Part shown: positions 1 to 5,718 of the stretch, piece by piece
How the letters are laid out: each line of letters starts with the position of its first letter
How positions within the stretch are numbered: the first letter of the stretch is position 1
Source of the DNA: Frondihabitans sp.
GTDB lineage: Bacteria; Actinomycetota; Actinomycetes; Actinomycetales; Microbacteriaceae
DNA: 11,231 nucleotides
Assembly (NCBI GenBank): GCA_025464735.1
Contig: JAODMX010000401.1
Coordinates: 1-11,231 of the forward strand
Direction: 5' to 3'
The notes under the pieces: generated by a model
Told to the model about the DNA's origin: nothing
What the model saw: the letters and a program-made list of their open reading frames with translations, nothing else
The model's database searches: none
Position numbers and translations under genes: made by a program

Positions 1-65
1 GCACGCAGAAGGCCCGCGAAGAGTACCTCGTCGAGCAGGCCAGGCAGCGACCGCTGCTCGGATAG
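1..65 (+). CDS. C-terminal end of an unidentified protein (partial)
   Basis: An open frame enters from the left edge (first complete codon at base 3) and ends at TAG 63-65. It gives 20 residues ending in EQARQRPLLG. The fragment is charged and probably helical, with no recognisable motif. It stops 47 nt before the iolE-like start on the same strand, so it may be an earlier gene of the same inositol operon, for example a transporter or another iol enzyme. That is a guess from position only. A competing frame cannot be excluded on so short a stretch. Confidence 0.55.
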   Translation, partial: TQKAREEYLVEQARQRPLLG

Positions 66-112
66 CTCCCCTCCCGCAGTCACCCCCCCCAGAGAAAGTA
101 GACACCGAAGTC

Positions 113-1066
113 ATGACCACGACCGCCGCCGACGTCACGTCGGGAGCAACCTCCACCTCTCAGGGGCTCCGAATCGGAACCGCGCCCGATTCGTGGGGCG
201 TGTGGTTTCCCGAGCATCCGAGCCAGATCCCGTGGGACAGGTTTCTCGACGAGGTCGAGAAGGCCGGCTACGAGTGGATCGAGCTCGGCCCGTTCGGGTA
301 TCTGCCGACCGATCCGCACCAGCTCGAAGACGAGCTGAGCAAGCGCAATCTGAAGCTCTCGGCGGGCACCGTCTTCACGGGTTTCCACAAGGGCGACGAC
401 CAGTGGCAGCGAGCGTGGGAACAGGCACTGAACGTCGCCGGTCTCGCCTCGAAGCTGGGTGCTGAACACCTCGTCGTGATCCCGGACCTCTGGCGGAGCG
501 ACGCGACCGCGGAGGTGCTCGAGGCGCGTACCCTCACCGACGCGCAGTGGTTGAAACTCGGAGCGGGGCACGACAAGCTCGGAAAGGCGCTGCTCGAAGA
601 GTTCGGCGTACGGCAGCAGTTCCACACGCACGCGGACAGCCACGTCGGCACCTACCAGGAGACCGAGCGCTTCCTCGAGGTGACTGATCAGCAGTACGCG
701 AACCTCTGCCTGGACACCGGTCACTTCGCCTACTACGGCGGCGACAACGTGCGTCTGATCGAGGCGTACCCGGAGCGCATCGGCTATCTGCACCTGAAGC
801 AGGTCGACTCCGATCTCCGATTCACCGTGCTGAAAAACGACATCCCCTTCGGCGACGCCGTCGCGCTGGGCGTCATGGTCGAACCGCCCCAGGGCGTCCC
901 GGAGTTCGCCCCCATCATCGAGGCGGTCGCAAAGATCGACCCGAACATCTTCGGCATCGTCGAGCAGGACATGTTCCCGGTCGCGTCAATCGACCTGCCG
1001 CTCGGCATTGCCACCCGCACCCGCGAGCACATCTTCGGATGCACCCGCAGCGTTCGCGTCCACTAG
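113..1066 (+). CDS. iolE: IolE-like inosose dehydratase / inosose isomerase (TIM barrel)
   Basis: This 317-residue protein belongs to the xylose-isomerase-like TIM-barrel superfamily (AP endonuclease family 2 fold). The family hallmark GTAPDSWGVW is at residues 22-31, which in IolE-type proteins opens the first strand. Likely metal or acid-base residues follow: E57 (WIELGP), H171 and H173 (HTHADS), D201 and H204 (LDTGH), H227 (YLHLKQ) and E284 (VEQDMF). Known IolE dehydrates 2-keto-myo-inositol to the diketone, the second step of inositol breakdown; IolI isomerises the same substrate and is a close relative, so the exact reaction is less sure than the family. The first ~17 residues are Ser/Thr-rich and precede the fold. 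The ATG at 113 has only a weak purine stretch (accgaag) upstream, consistent with an internal operon gene. An iolG-like gene follows after 32 nt, which supports the inositol assignment. The protein should be cytoplasmic. Confidence 0.85.
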   Translation: MTTTAADVTSGATSTSQGLRIGTAPDSWGVWFPEHPSQIPWDRFLDEVEKAGYEWIELGPFGYLPTDPHQLEDELSKRNLKLSAGTVFTGFHKGDDQWQRAWEQALNVAGLASKLGAEHLVVIPDLWRSDATAEVLEARTLTDAQWLKLGAGHDKLGKALLEEFGVRQQFHTHADSHVGTYQETERFLEVTDQQYANLCLDTGHFAYYGGDNVRLIEAYPERIGYLHLKQVDSDLRFTVLKNDIPFGDAVALGVMVEPPQGVPEFAPIIEAVAKIDPNIFGIVEQDMFPVASIDLPLGIATRTREHIFGCTRSVRVH

Positions 1067-1098
1067 TCACGTCCCCGTCCGGTTCGTCAGGAGTCCAC

Positions 1099-2148
1099 AT
1101 GTCCAATTCACCCGCCCCCCTCCGCGTCGCCGTCGTCGGCGCCGGAATGATGGGCGCCGACCACGTCAATCGACTCACGAAGCGCATCTCCGGCGCCGAG
1201 GTCGCGGCCATCGTCGACCCCGACACGGCTCGCGCCGCGGCGGCCGCCGCAACCGCGCCCGGTGCCCAGACCTTCGCCTCGTTCGAGGAGGCGCTGGCCG
1301 CTGTCGAGCTCGACGCCGTCATCATCGCCACACCCGGGTTCCTCCACGAGCCGGTTATCCTGCCTGCGCTCGACGCCGGCCTCGCCATCCTCAGTGAGAA
1401 GCCGCTCAGCGACACCGTTGAGTCGAGCCTCCGCATTATCGAGGCGGAGCAAAAGCTCGACCGACCCCACATTCAGGTCGGTTTCATGCGCCGCTTCGAC
1501 GCGGGCTACCTGCAGCTTCGGGAGCTCGTCGAATCGAAGGCGAACGGAGCTCTGCTCGCCCTCCACTGCGCGCACCGCAACCCGTCGACGCCTCCGAACT
1601 ACTCCGAATCGGCGCTGATAACCGATTCGGTCATCCACGAGATCGACATCGTGCCGTTCATCGCGGGCGAGCCCATCGTCTCCGTGGAGGTCAAGAAGCC
1701 TCGCCGCAACTCGCTCGCGCCCGAGGGCCTTGTCGAGCCGCAGTTCGTCCTCTTCGAGACCGTCTCGGGCACCCTGGCGATCGTGGAGATCAGCGTCAAC
1801 ATCCAGTTCGGCTACCAGGTCACGACCGACGCGGTCTTCGAAAGCGGGGTGGCCTCGATCGGCCGCGCCGAGACCATTCAGATCGCCGCCGCCGGAACAA
1901 TCGGCCAGAGCGTGACGCCGTCGTACAAGGAGCGTTTCGGCGCGGCCTACGACGTCGAGATCCAGCGCTGGGTCGATGCCGCGCGCCGGGGCGAGATCGA
2001 CGGCCCGTCGGCCTGGGACGGCTATCTCGCCAGCGTCGTCGCCGACGCGGGCGTGCTGGCACAGCAGTCGGGCAAGAAAGAACCCGTCGTGTACGCGCTC
2101 GAGAAGCCGGCCTTCTACGAGACGACCCAGTCGCTTGCGACGGCCTGA
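1099..2148 (+). CDS. iolG: Inositol 2-dehydrogenase, Gfo/Idh/MocA family (IolG-like)
   Basis: This 349-residue NAD(P)-dependent oxidoreductase has an N-terminal Rossmann domain with GAGMMG at residues 14-19, and the family lysine motif EKP at 100-102. The second part of the catalytic triad is D176xxxH180 in DSVIHEIDIVPF. The K101/D176/H180 arrangement matches the Lys/Asp/His triad known for B. subtilis IolG. MGADHVNRL right after the glycine loop is also typical of inositol dehydrogenases. It should oxidise myo-inositol (or a stereoisomer such as scyllo-inositol) to the inosose used by the enzyme encoded just upstream. The start at 1099 was chosen because AGGAG at 1089-1093 sits 5 nt before the ATG, and because an in-frame ATG at 1039 would overlap the end of iolE and add residues with no family resemblance. 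Substrate stereochemistry and cofactor preference cannot be read from the sequence. Confidence 0.88.
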   Translation: MSNSPAPLRVAVVGAGMMGADHVNRLTKRISGAEVAAIVDPDTARAAAAAATAPGAQTFASFEEALAAVELDAVIIATPGFLHEPVILPALDAGLAILSEKPLSDTVESSLRIIEAEQKLDRPHIQVGFMRRFDAGYLQLRELVESKANGALLALHCAHRNPSTPPNYSESALITDSVIHEIDIVPFIAGEPIVSVEVKKPRRNSLAPEGLVEPQFVLFETVSGTLAIVEISVNIQFGYQVTTDAVFESGVASIGRAETIQIAAAGTIGQSVTPSYKERFGAAYDVEIQRWVDAARRGEIDGPSAWDGYLASVVADAGVLAQQSGKKEPVVYALEKPAFYETTQSLATA

Positions 2149-2162
2149 GGGATCCTGAATTC

Positions 2163-3035
2163 ATGGTCACCGTTGCGCTCGACCCGACGCCGTTCCACCA
2201 CGACTACTCTCTGCTCGAGCTGCCGCAGAAGGTGCGCGACCTCGGGTACGACCACTTGCAGCTGACTCCGCACGCGGACTTCATCCCCTTCTTTCGGCAC
2301 CCGAAAGCGGACGACGACCTCGTTGACTCGTTCGCTGCGGCATGCCGCAACGCCGGGGTGGGCATCGCATCTGTGCTGCCGGTGCTGCGATGGTCCGCGC
2401 CCGACGAGGAGGCTCGGCGAGCGGCGGTGAAGCAGTGGAAGCGCGTGATCGAGATCACCGCGCGTCTGGGCGTCACGCGCATCAACACGGAGTTCTCGGG
2501 GCGCCCGGAGCTGCAGGAGGAGTCCGAGAGGGCGTTCTACTGGTCGATGGAGGAGCTGCTGCCGCTGTTCGATCGCGAGGGGATCCGGGTGCTGATCGAC
2601 CCGCATCCGGACGACTTCGTCGAGGACGGCCTCGAAGCCGTGCGGGTCATCAGAGGACTCAATTCGAAGAGTGTCGGAATGGCTTTCGTGGCGTGCCACA
2701 CGTTCCACTACGGCGATCAGACGGAGGCGATTTTCGCAGCGGCCGGGCAGTCGATCGGTCTCGTGCACATCGCCGACACCTTCGACCACCACCGGTCGCA
2801 CGGGCTGCGCTACATCACCAACCCGCCCGGCAATGCGGTACGGGTGCACCAGCATCTCCCGATCGGCCGGGGAGACGTCGACTTCGACGCGTTCTTCGGC
2901 GGGCTCAAGGGATTGGGCTTCTTCGACCGCGATGACACGGTTGCAGTCTCGAGTGTCTTCGCGGAAGACGAGAATGCCGACGAGATCTCGCGGTACCAGC
3001 TCGACGAGATCCGGCGTCGGATCGTCGCAGCCTGA
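2163..3035 (+). CDS. iolH: IolH-like sugar phosphate isomerase/epimerase-type TIM barrel
   Basis: This 290-residue protein is a second xylose-isomerase-like TIM barrel in the cluster, clearly different from the IolE-like one. Visible motifs are DFIPFFRHP (39-47), RWSAPDEE (76-83), NTEF (108-111), DPHP (146-149), CHTFHYGD (178-185), VHIADTFDHH (201-210) and GRGDVDF (235-241). E110, D146, H148, H179 and H202 are good candidates for metal or substrate binding. Length and the first two motifs match IolH as I recall it from Bacillus-type iol operons. The biochemical role of IolH is poorly defined even there, so only the family is firm. The ATG at 2163 lies 14 nt after the iolG stop, with GAGGGA overlapping the end of iolG as a possible ribosome site. 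It is the last gene of the run: a strong inverted repeat follows 27 nt downstream. Confidence 0.8.
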   Translation: MVTVALDPTPFHHDYSLLELPQKVRDLGYDHLQLTPHADFIPFFRHPKADDDLVDSFAAACRNAGVGIASVLPVLRWSAPDEEARRAAVKQWKRVIEITARLGVTRINTEFSGRPELQEESERAFYWSMEELLPLFDREGIRVLIDPHPDDFVEDGLEAVRVIRGLNSKSVGMAFVACHTFHYGDQTEAIFAAAGQSIGLVHIADTFDHHRSHGLRYITNPPGNAVRVHQHLPIGRGDVDFDAFFGGLKGLGFFDRDDTVAVSSVFAEDENADEISRYQLDEIRRRIVAA

Positions 3036-3062
3036 GGAGCGTTTTGCCCGTCTAGCGCGACA

Positions 3063-3094
3063 GAGACCCCGCACCGAAGTCGGTGCGGGGTCTC
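3063..3094. terminator. Perfect inverted repeat, probable bidirectional terminator
   Basis: Arms GAGACCCCGCACCGA (3063-3077) and TCGGTGCGGGGTCTC (3080-3094) are perfectly complementary over 15 bp around the two bases AG. A realistic RNA stem would be about 13 bp with a 6-nt loop. It lies between the convergent ends of iolH (+, stop 3035) and the 68-residue gene (-, stop at 3118). There is no T-run on either side, as is common in high-GC actinobacteria, so it may act as an I-shaped terminator for both strands. Confidence 0.75.
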
Positions 3095-3117
3095 GTCGTC
3101 GATGCTCTCGAGACGGG

Positions 3118-3324
3118 CTACTTTGCCAGGGTCTCGATTGCGTGGGCCCAGAGGAAGTACTTGTTCGAGCCCAGGTCGCCGATCGTCGTGATGCCGAAAG
3201 CGGCCTTCAGGTGTTCGGCGTCACCATCACTGACCCCTTGGAGCGCGGCGACCGGCAGCTTTGCCAGCTCGTCGATCGGGGTCTCTTCGTACGCTTTGTC
3301 GAGTTTGTCTGCGATTCCTGCCAT
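3118..3324 (-). CDS. Small helix-hairpin-helix-like protein, function unknown
   Basis: This is a 68-residue acidic to neutral protein. The middle part, LQGVSDGDAEHLKAAFGI (28-45), looks like a helix-hairpin-helix or SAM-type turn (GVSxxDAxxLKxAFGI), followed by TIGDLGSNKYFLWAHAI. Compact proteins with this pattern occur as stand-alone hypothetical proteins in many bacteria, but I know of no assigned role. The start is well supported: on its strand a strong Shine-Dalgarno AGGAGGT lies 4 nt before the ATG (complement of 3329-3335). The gene is transcribed away from the transaldolase gene and towards iolH, with which it shares the 3063-3094 hairpin. Despite the HhH resemblance, DNA binding is unproven. 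No signal peptide or membrane segment is visible. Confidence 0.78.
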   Translation of the reverse strand: MAGIADKLDKAYEETPIDELAKLPVAALQGVSDGDAEHLKAAFGITTIGDLGSNKYFLWAHAIETLAK

Positions 3325-3362
3325 GACTACCTCCTGAAGAAATGGATGAGTGTTTCAGTCGA

Positions 3363-3391
3363 ACGCTATTGGCCGTGAGTCGTTTGGACAA
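3363..3391 (-). promoter_or_regulatory. Candidate promoter of the 68-residue gene
   Basis: Read on the minus strand, TTGTCC (complement of 3386-3391) and TAGCGT (complement of 3363-3368) are separated by exactly 17 bp. The -10 fits the actinobacterial TAnnnT pattern. Transcription would start near 3356, giving a ~30-nt leader with a good Shine-Dalgarno. The call rests on sequence match only. Confidence 0.4.
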
Positions 3392-3442
3392 GCAAATTCT
3401 TGACATCTCTGCTCTTTGTTAGGACATTACGACGTCGACTCC

Positions 3443-3448
3443 TAGACT
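3443..3448 (+). promoter_or_regulatory. Candidate -10 box of the transaldolase gene
   Basis: TAGACT fits TAnnnT and would start transcription near 3455, about 20 nt before the ATG at 3475. No good -35 lies at standard distance; TTAGGA (3419-3424) is the nearest. A perfect -35 TTGACA occurs at 3400-3405 but lacks a good -10 at 16-18 bp (GACATT at 17 bp is weak). Two overlapping start points are possible. Confidence 0.35.
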
Positions 3449-3474
3449 GGGAGGCAGAGATTGGAGAATCCCCG

Positions 3475-4593
3475 ATGGCATCGACTTTCCCGACCACCAC
3501 CGTCCGTGACGACACCGCAGTCGAGACGCGACCAAGCACCCTGATCGCCGCACAAGAGACCCCGACGAGTCTCTGGAACGACTCGGCCGACCCTGCAGAG
3601 CTCCGTCGCTCGATCAACGAGTTCGGTGCCGTCGGCGCCACCTGCAACCCGGTGATCGCCCTCGCCTGCATCAAGAACGACCCCGAGACCTGGCTGCCCC
3701 GGTTGCGCGAACTCGCCGACGAGTTTCCCACTGCCGGCGAGTCCGAGCTGGGCTGGAAGGCCGTCGAAGAGCTTTCCATCAGCGCTGCAAAGCTGCTCGA
3801 GCCGGCCTTCGAGGCCTCCGGCGGCCGGAACGGGCGTCTGTCGATGCAGACCGATCCTCGTTTCCACCGTGACAAAGACGCCCTCGTCGAGCAAGCCGTG
3901 TACTTCTCCGGGCTCGCTGCCAACATCATCGTCAAGATTCCGGCGACGAAACTCGGCATCGAGGCGATGGAAGAGGCTGTTTACCGCGGCGTCAGCATCA
4001 ACGCGACGGTCTCGTTCACCGTGCCGCAGGCGGTCGCCGTGGCCGAGGCCCTCGAGCGCGGTCTCAACCGACGTGCCGCCGACGGCCTCGAAGAGAAAGA
4101 ATTCGGCAACGTCGTGACGATCATGGGCGGTCGTCTCGATGACTGGCTCAAGAAAGTCGTGGCGCGCGACCGGATCCTGATCGACCCCGGCTACCTCGAG
4201 TGGGCTGGCGTAGCGGCCCTCAAGAAGGCTCACCACGTCTTCACCGAGCGTGGTTACCGGTCACGAATCCTCTCCGCCGCTTTCCGCAACTACCTGCAGT
4301 GGTCGGAACTCGTCGGGGGAGACCTCGTCGTGTCGCCGCCGTTCCAATGGCAGGTCGACATCAACGCCAACCGGATCCCTGCGGAGAACCGTATCGACGT
4401 GCCGGTCGACCCGAAGATCCTCGCGACCCTCCGGGCTGCTATCCCCGACTTCAGTCGTGCCTACGACGTCGACGGCATGGCCCCGCACGAGTTCGAGCGA
4501 TTTGGTGCCACGGTAACGACGCTGCGCCAGTTCCTCGACGCCGATGCGCAACTCGATGCGCTCGTTCGCGACGTGCTCATCCCCGTCGCCTGA
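3475..4593 (+). CDS. Transaldolase-family protein
   Basis: This 372-residue (alpha/beta)8-barrel aldolase is of the transaldolase family. Evidence: the N-terminal SLWNDSADPAEL (32-43), the substrate-loop pattern GATCNPVIAL (54-63), and the strand IIVKIPAT (151-158), where K154 is the likely Schiff-base lysine. SINATVSFT (174-182) is the next conserved strand. Transaldolases move a three-carbon ketol unit between sugar phosphates in the pentose phosphate pathway; the real substrate here is not proven. The ATG at 3475 is preferred over one at 3400 because GGAGA at 3462-3466 is 8 nt upstream and family similarity starts only after it. The first ~30 residues are Thr-rich and probably disordered. 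The gene lies alone, between an inositol cluster and a facing GntR regulator gene, rather than next to a transketolase, so it may be a pathway-specific paralogue. Two tandem hairpin repeats follow its stop codon. Confidence 0.82.
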   Translation: MASTFPTTTVRDDTAVETRPSTLIAAQETPTSLWNDSADPAELRRSINEFGAVGATCNPVIALACIKNDPETWLPRLRELADEFPTAGESELGWKAVEELSISAAKLLEPAFEASGGRNGRLSMQTDPRFHRDKDALVEQAVYFSGLAANIIVKIPATKLGIEAMEEAVYRGVSINATVSFTVPQAVAVAEALERGLNRRAADGLEEKEFGNVVTIMGGRLDDWLKKVVARDRILIDPGYLEWAGVAALKKAHHVFTERGYRSRILSAAFRNYLQWSELVGGDLVVSPPFQWQVDINANRIPAENRIDVPVDPKILATLRAAIPDFSRAYDVDGMAPHEFERFGATVTTLRQFLDADAQLDALVRDVLIPVA

Positions 4594-4636
4594 CAGGTCC
4601 TGTGCGCTGTGCGCCCCACGGCCGGAGGCTCGTGGT

Positions 4637-4729
4637 GGCGGGGCTGGGGTAGGTGAGGTGCAAGGCGGACGAGGAGAGCGATAGTGGAACTATCGCCGAC
4701 GACGTTTACCTTGCAGATCGCCCGCCCCA
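4637..4729. repeat. Tandem structured repeat, copy A (93 bp)
   Basis: This 93-bp unit matches copy B (4740-4832) at 90 of 93 positions, with an offset of 103 bp. Differences are at 4670 (C vs G), 4692 (A vs G) and 4724 (G vs A). The unit is an imperfect palindrome on one axis. The core is GCGATAGT (4678-4685), loop GGA, ACTATCGC (4689-4696). Further out GCAAGG pairs with CCTTGC, and TGGGG (4645-4649) with CCCCA (4725-4729). The outermost right arm present in copy B is missing here and replaced by the 10-bp spacer 4730-4739. No gene is supported inside it. Confidence 0.93.
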
Positions 4730-4739
4730 CTTGTGCGTA

Positions 4740-4832
4740 GGCGGGGCTGGGGTAGGTGAGGTGCAAGGCGGAGGAGGAGAGCGATAGTGGAACTGTCGCC
4801 GACGACGTTTACCTTGCAGATCGCCCACCCCA
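4740..4832. repeat. Tandem structured repeat, copy B (93 bp)
   Basis: This is the second copy of the unit at 4637-4729. It ends 11 bp before the gntR stop codon region (4843). All complementary segments share the axis at base 4790 without bulges. Frames crossing the repeat are not supported as genes. Confidence 0.93.
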
Positions 4833-4837
4833 GCCCC
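4743..4837 (+). terminator. Long hairpin between convergent genes, possible terminator or 3' end structure
   Basis: The full symmetric hairpin covers copy B plus five flanking bases. The outer stem is GGGGCTGGGGT (4743-4753) with ACCCCAGCCCC (4827-4837), a perfect 11 bp. Inside, GCAAGG 4763-4768 pairs with CCTTGC 4812-4817, and GCGATAGT 4781-4788 with ACTGTCGC 4792-4799. I count 32 Watson-Crick and 4 G-T pairs out of 46. Its place between the transaldolase stop (4593) and the facing gntR stop (4843) suits a terminator or an mRNA-stabilising 3' structure. It lacks a U-run, and its size is far above that of a usual terminator. Confidence 0.45.
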
Positions 4838-4842
4838 GTCGG

Positions 4843-5604
4843 CTACTTTTCGACGAGGGTTATGGAGAACGAGTAGAGATCCGGTCGATAACAGTGGTAC
4901 CCCGCCTCGACGGCGCGCCCCGATGCGTCGTAGGCGGTGCGACTCATTGTGAGGACGGCGCCGTTCTCTTCGATCTCGAGCAGCGCGGCCTCGTCGCCGT
5001 GACTCGCGCGGGCTCCGATGCGTTGTTTGGCGACACGCATCGTCACGCCGCGCCCGCGCAGGATTTGGTAGAGACCGAAGGCTTCGAAGTCGTCGTTCGA
5101 CAGGTCGGCGATGACGGTCGGCAGGAAGTTCTCGAGCAGTGCGACGGGGACGTCGTCGGCGAGGCGGAGTCGTCGGAGGTGCGTGACGGGGTCGCCCACG
5201 GCGATGCCGAGGTCTTCGGCGATGCGTTCGTCGGCGGGGATGACGCCGTGCGTGAGAACGCGGGTGGTCGGGTGCTGGTCTCCTGTCCGGAGGTCGTCGA
5301 AGAGGCTGGTCAGTTCAACCTTGCGGCTCACCGGGCCGTGGACGACCTGCGTGCCGATGCCGCGTCGCCTGACCAGAAGGCCTTTGTCGACGAGCTCTTG
5401 GATCGCCCGGCGGATCGTCGGGCGCGAGAGTCCGAGGCGTTCGCCGAGCGAGACTTCGTTCTCGAGACGCGAGCCGGCGGGGAGGACGCCGGAGGTGATG
5501 GCTTTCTCGAGTCGGCTGGATACCTGGAAGTACAGGGGCATCGGACCTGAACGATCGAGGTCCATGAAAAGGTCGGCAGGCAGCACGCCGTCGTGAGGTG
5601 TCAT
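4843..5604 (-). CDS. GntR-family (HutC subfamily, UTRA domain) transcriptional regulator
   Basis: This 253-residue protein has an N-terminal winged helix (about 22-92) beginning PMPLYFQVSSRLEKAI, with recognition helix LGLSRPTIRRAIQELVDKG (57-75) and wing GLLVRRRGIGTQV. A UTRA effector domain (about 100-250) ends in YHCYRPDLYSFSI (236-248), typical of HutC-type members. Such proteins are usually repressors released by a pathway metabolite. The ATG at 5604 was chosen over a GTG at 5652: the latter would add 16 residues with no family resemblance and has no ribosome site. GGGAAG lies 5 nt before the 5604 start. A perfect palindrome upstream (5659-5672) suggests autoregulation. The closeness of iol genes and the known use of a GntR-type IolR in Corynebacterium make an inositol regulator plausible but unproven. 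Confidence 0.9.
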   Translation of the reverse strand: MTPHDGVLPADLFMDLDRSGPMPLYFQVSSRLEKAITSGVLPAGSRLENEVSLGERLGLSRPTIRRAIQELVDKGLLVRRRGIGTQVVHGPVSRKVELTSLFDDLRTGDQHPTTRVLTHGVIPADERIAEDLGIAVGDPVTHLRRLRLADDVPVALLENFLPTVIADLSNDDFEAFGLYQILRGRGVTMRVAKQRIGARASHGDEAALLEIEENGAVLTMSRTAYDASGRAVEAGYHCYRPDLYSFSITLVEK

Positions 5605-5658
5605 GAATTCTTCCCGGTGAGTGACAGTGGCGGCGACGGCTTCGTCACGCACTGCTCG

Positions 5659-5672
5659 ATTGTCCAGACAAT
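5659..5672. promoter_or_regulatory. Palindromic operator, probably for the adjacent GntR regulator
   Basis: ATTGTC-CA-GACAAT is a perfect inverted repeat with 6-bp arms, 54 bp upstream of the gntR start. The core GTCnAGAC is the same as in DasR/HutC-type GntR operators as I recall them. The inner ten bases, TGTCCAGACA, fit nine of ten positions of the C. glutamicum IolR consensus KGWCHTRACA (from memory), and the reverse complement does so too. Its overlap with the likely -10 box argues for repression. Confidence 0.7.
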
Positions 5673-5675
5673 ATC
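5668..5675 (-). promoter_or_regulatory. Candidate -10 region of gntR
   Basis: On the minus strand the bases read GATATTGT. Either GATATT or TATTGT could serve as -10 (each 4 of 6 to TATAAT; the latter fits TAnnnT). No convincing -35 is seen 16-18 bp upstream. The box overlaps the ATTGTC/GACAAT palindrome, so a bound repressor would block it. The leader to the 5604 ATG would be about 55-60 nt. Confidence 0.4.
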
Positions 5676-5718
5676 ATCGGTCGCGTTTGGTCGCCTCGGA
5701 TTTGGGATCGTGACGCGG

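Noticed and set aside
83..90. Run of eight C before iolE as a phase-variable switch
   Set aside because: It lies 22 nt before the start in a GC-rich intergenic stretch, not in a reading frame or between visible promoter boxes; no reason to prefer it over chance.
80..793. Long minus-strand open frame (237 codons) opposite iolE
   Set aside because: It is the antisense of a gene with clear family motifs and has no domain resemblance. Long antisense frames are expected at this GC content.
1039..1098. Earlier ATG for iolG at 1039
   Set aside because: It would overlap the iolE end by 28 bp and add a Pro/Ser/Arg stretch unlike the family; the ATG at 1099 has a good AGGAG site.
2115..3074. Minus-strand open frame (319 codons) opposite iolH
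   Set aside because: It runs through the terminator-like hairpin, is very Arg/Val/Asp-rich, and has no recognisable fold; iolH on the + strand explains the region.
3400..3405. Perfect -35 hexamer TTGACA as main transaldolase promoter
   Set aside because: No acceptable -10 lies 16-18 bp downstream (only GACATT at 17 bp), so it is kept only as an alternative to the TAGACT box.
4637..4832. CRISPR-like array
   Set aside because: Only two units, 93 bp each with a 10-bp spacer; repeat and spacer lengths do not fit a CRISPR array, and no cas gene is near.
4461..5550. Open frames running across the tandem repeats on both strands
   Set aside because: They are chance frames through a palindromic repeat and antisense of gntR, with no ribosome site or domain.
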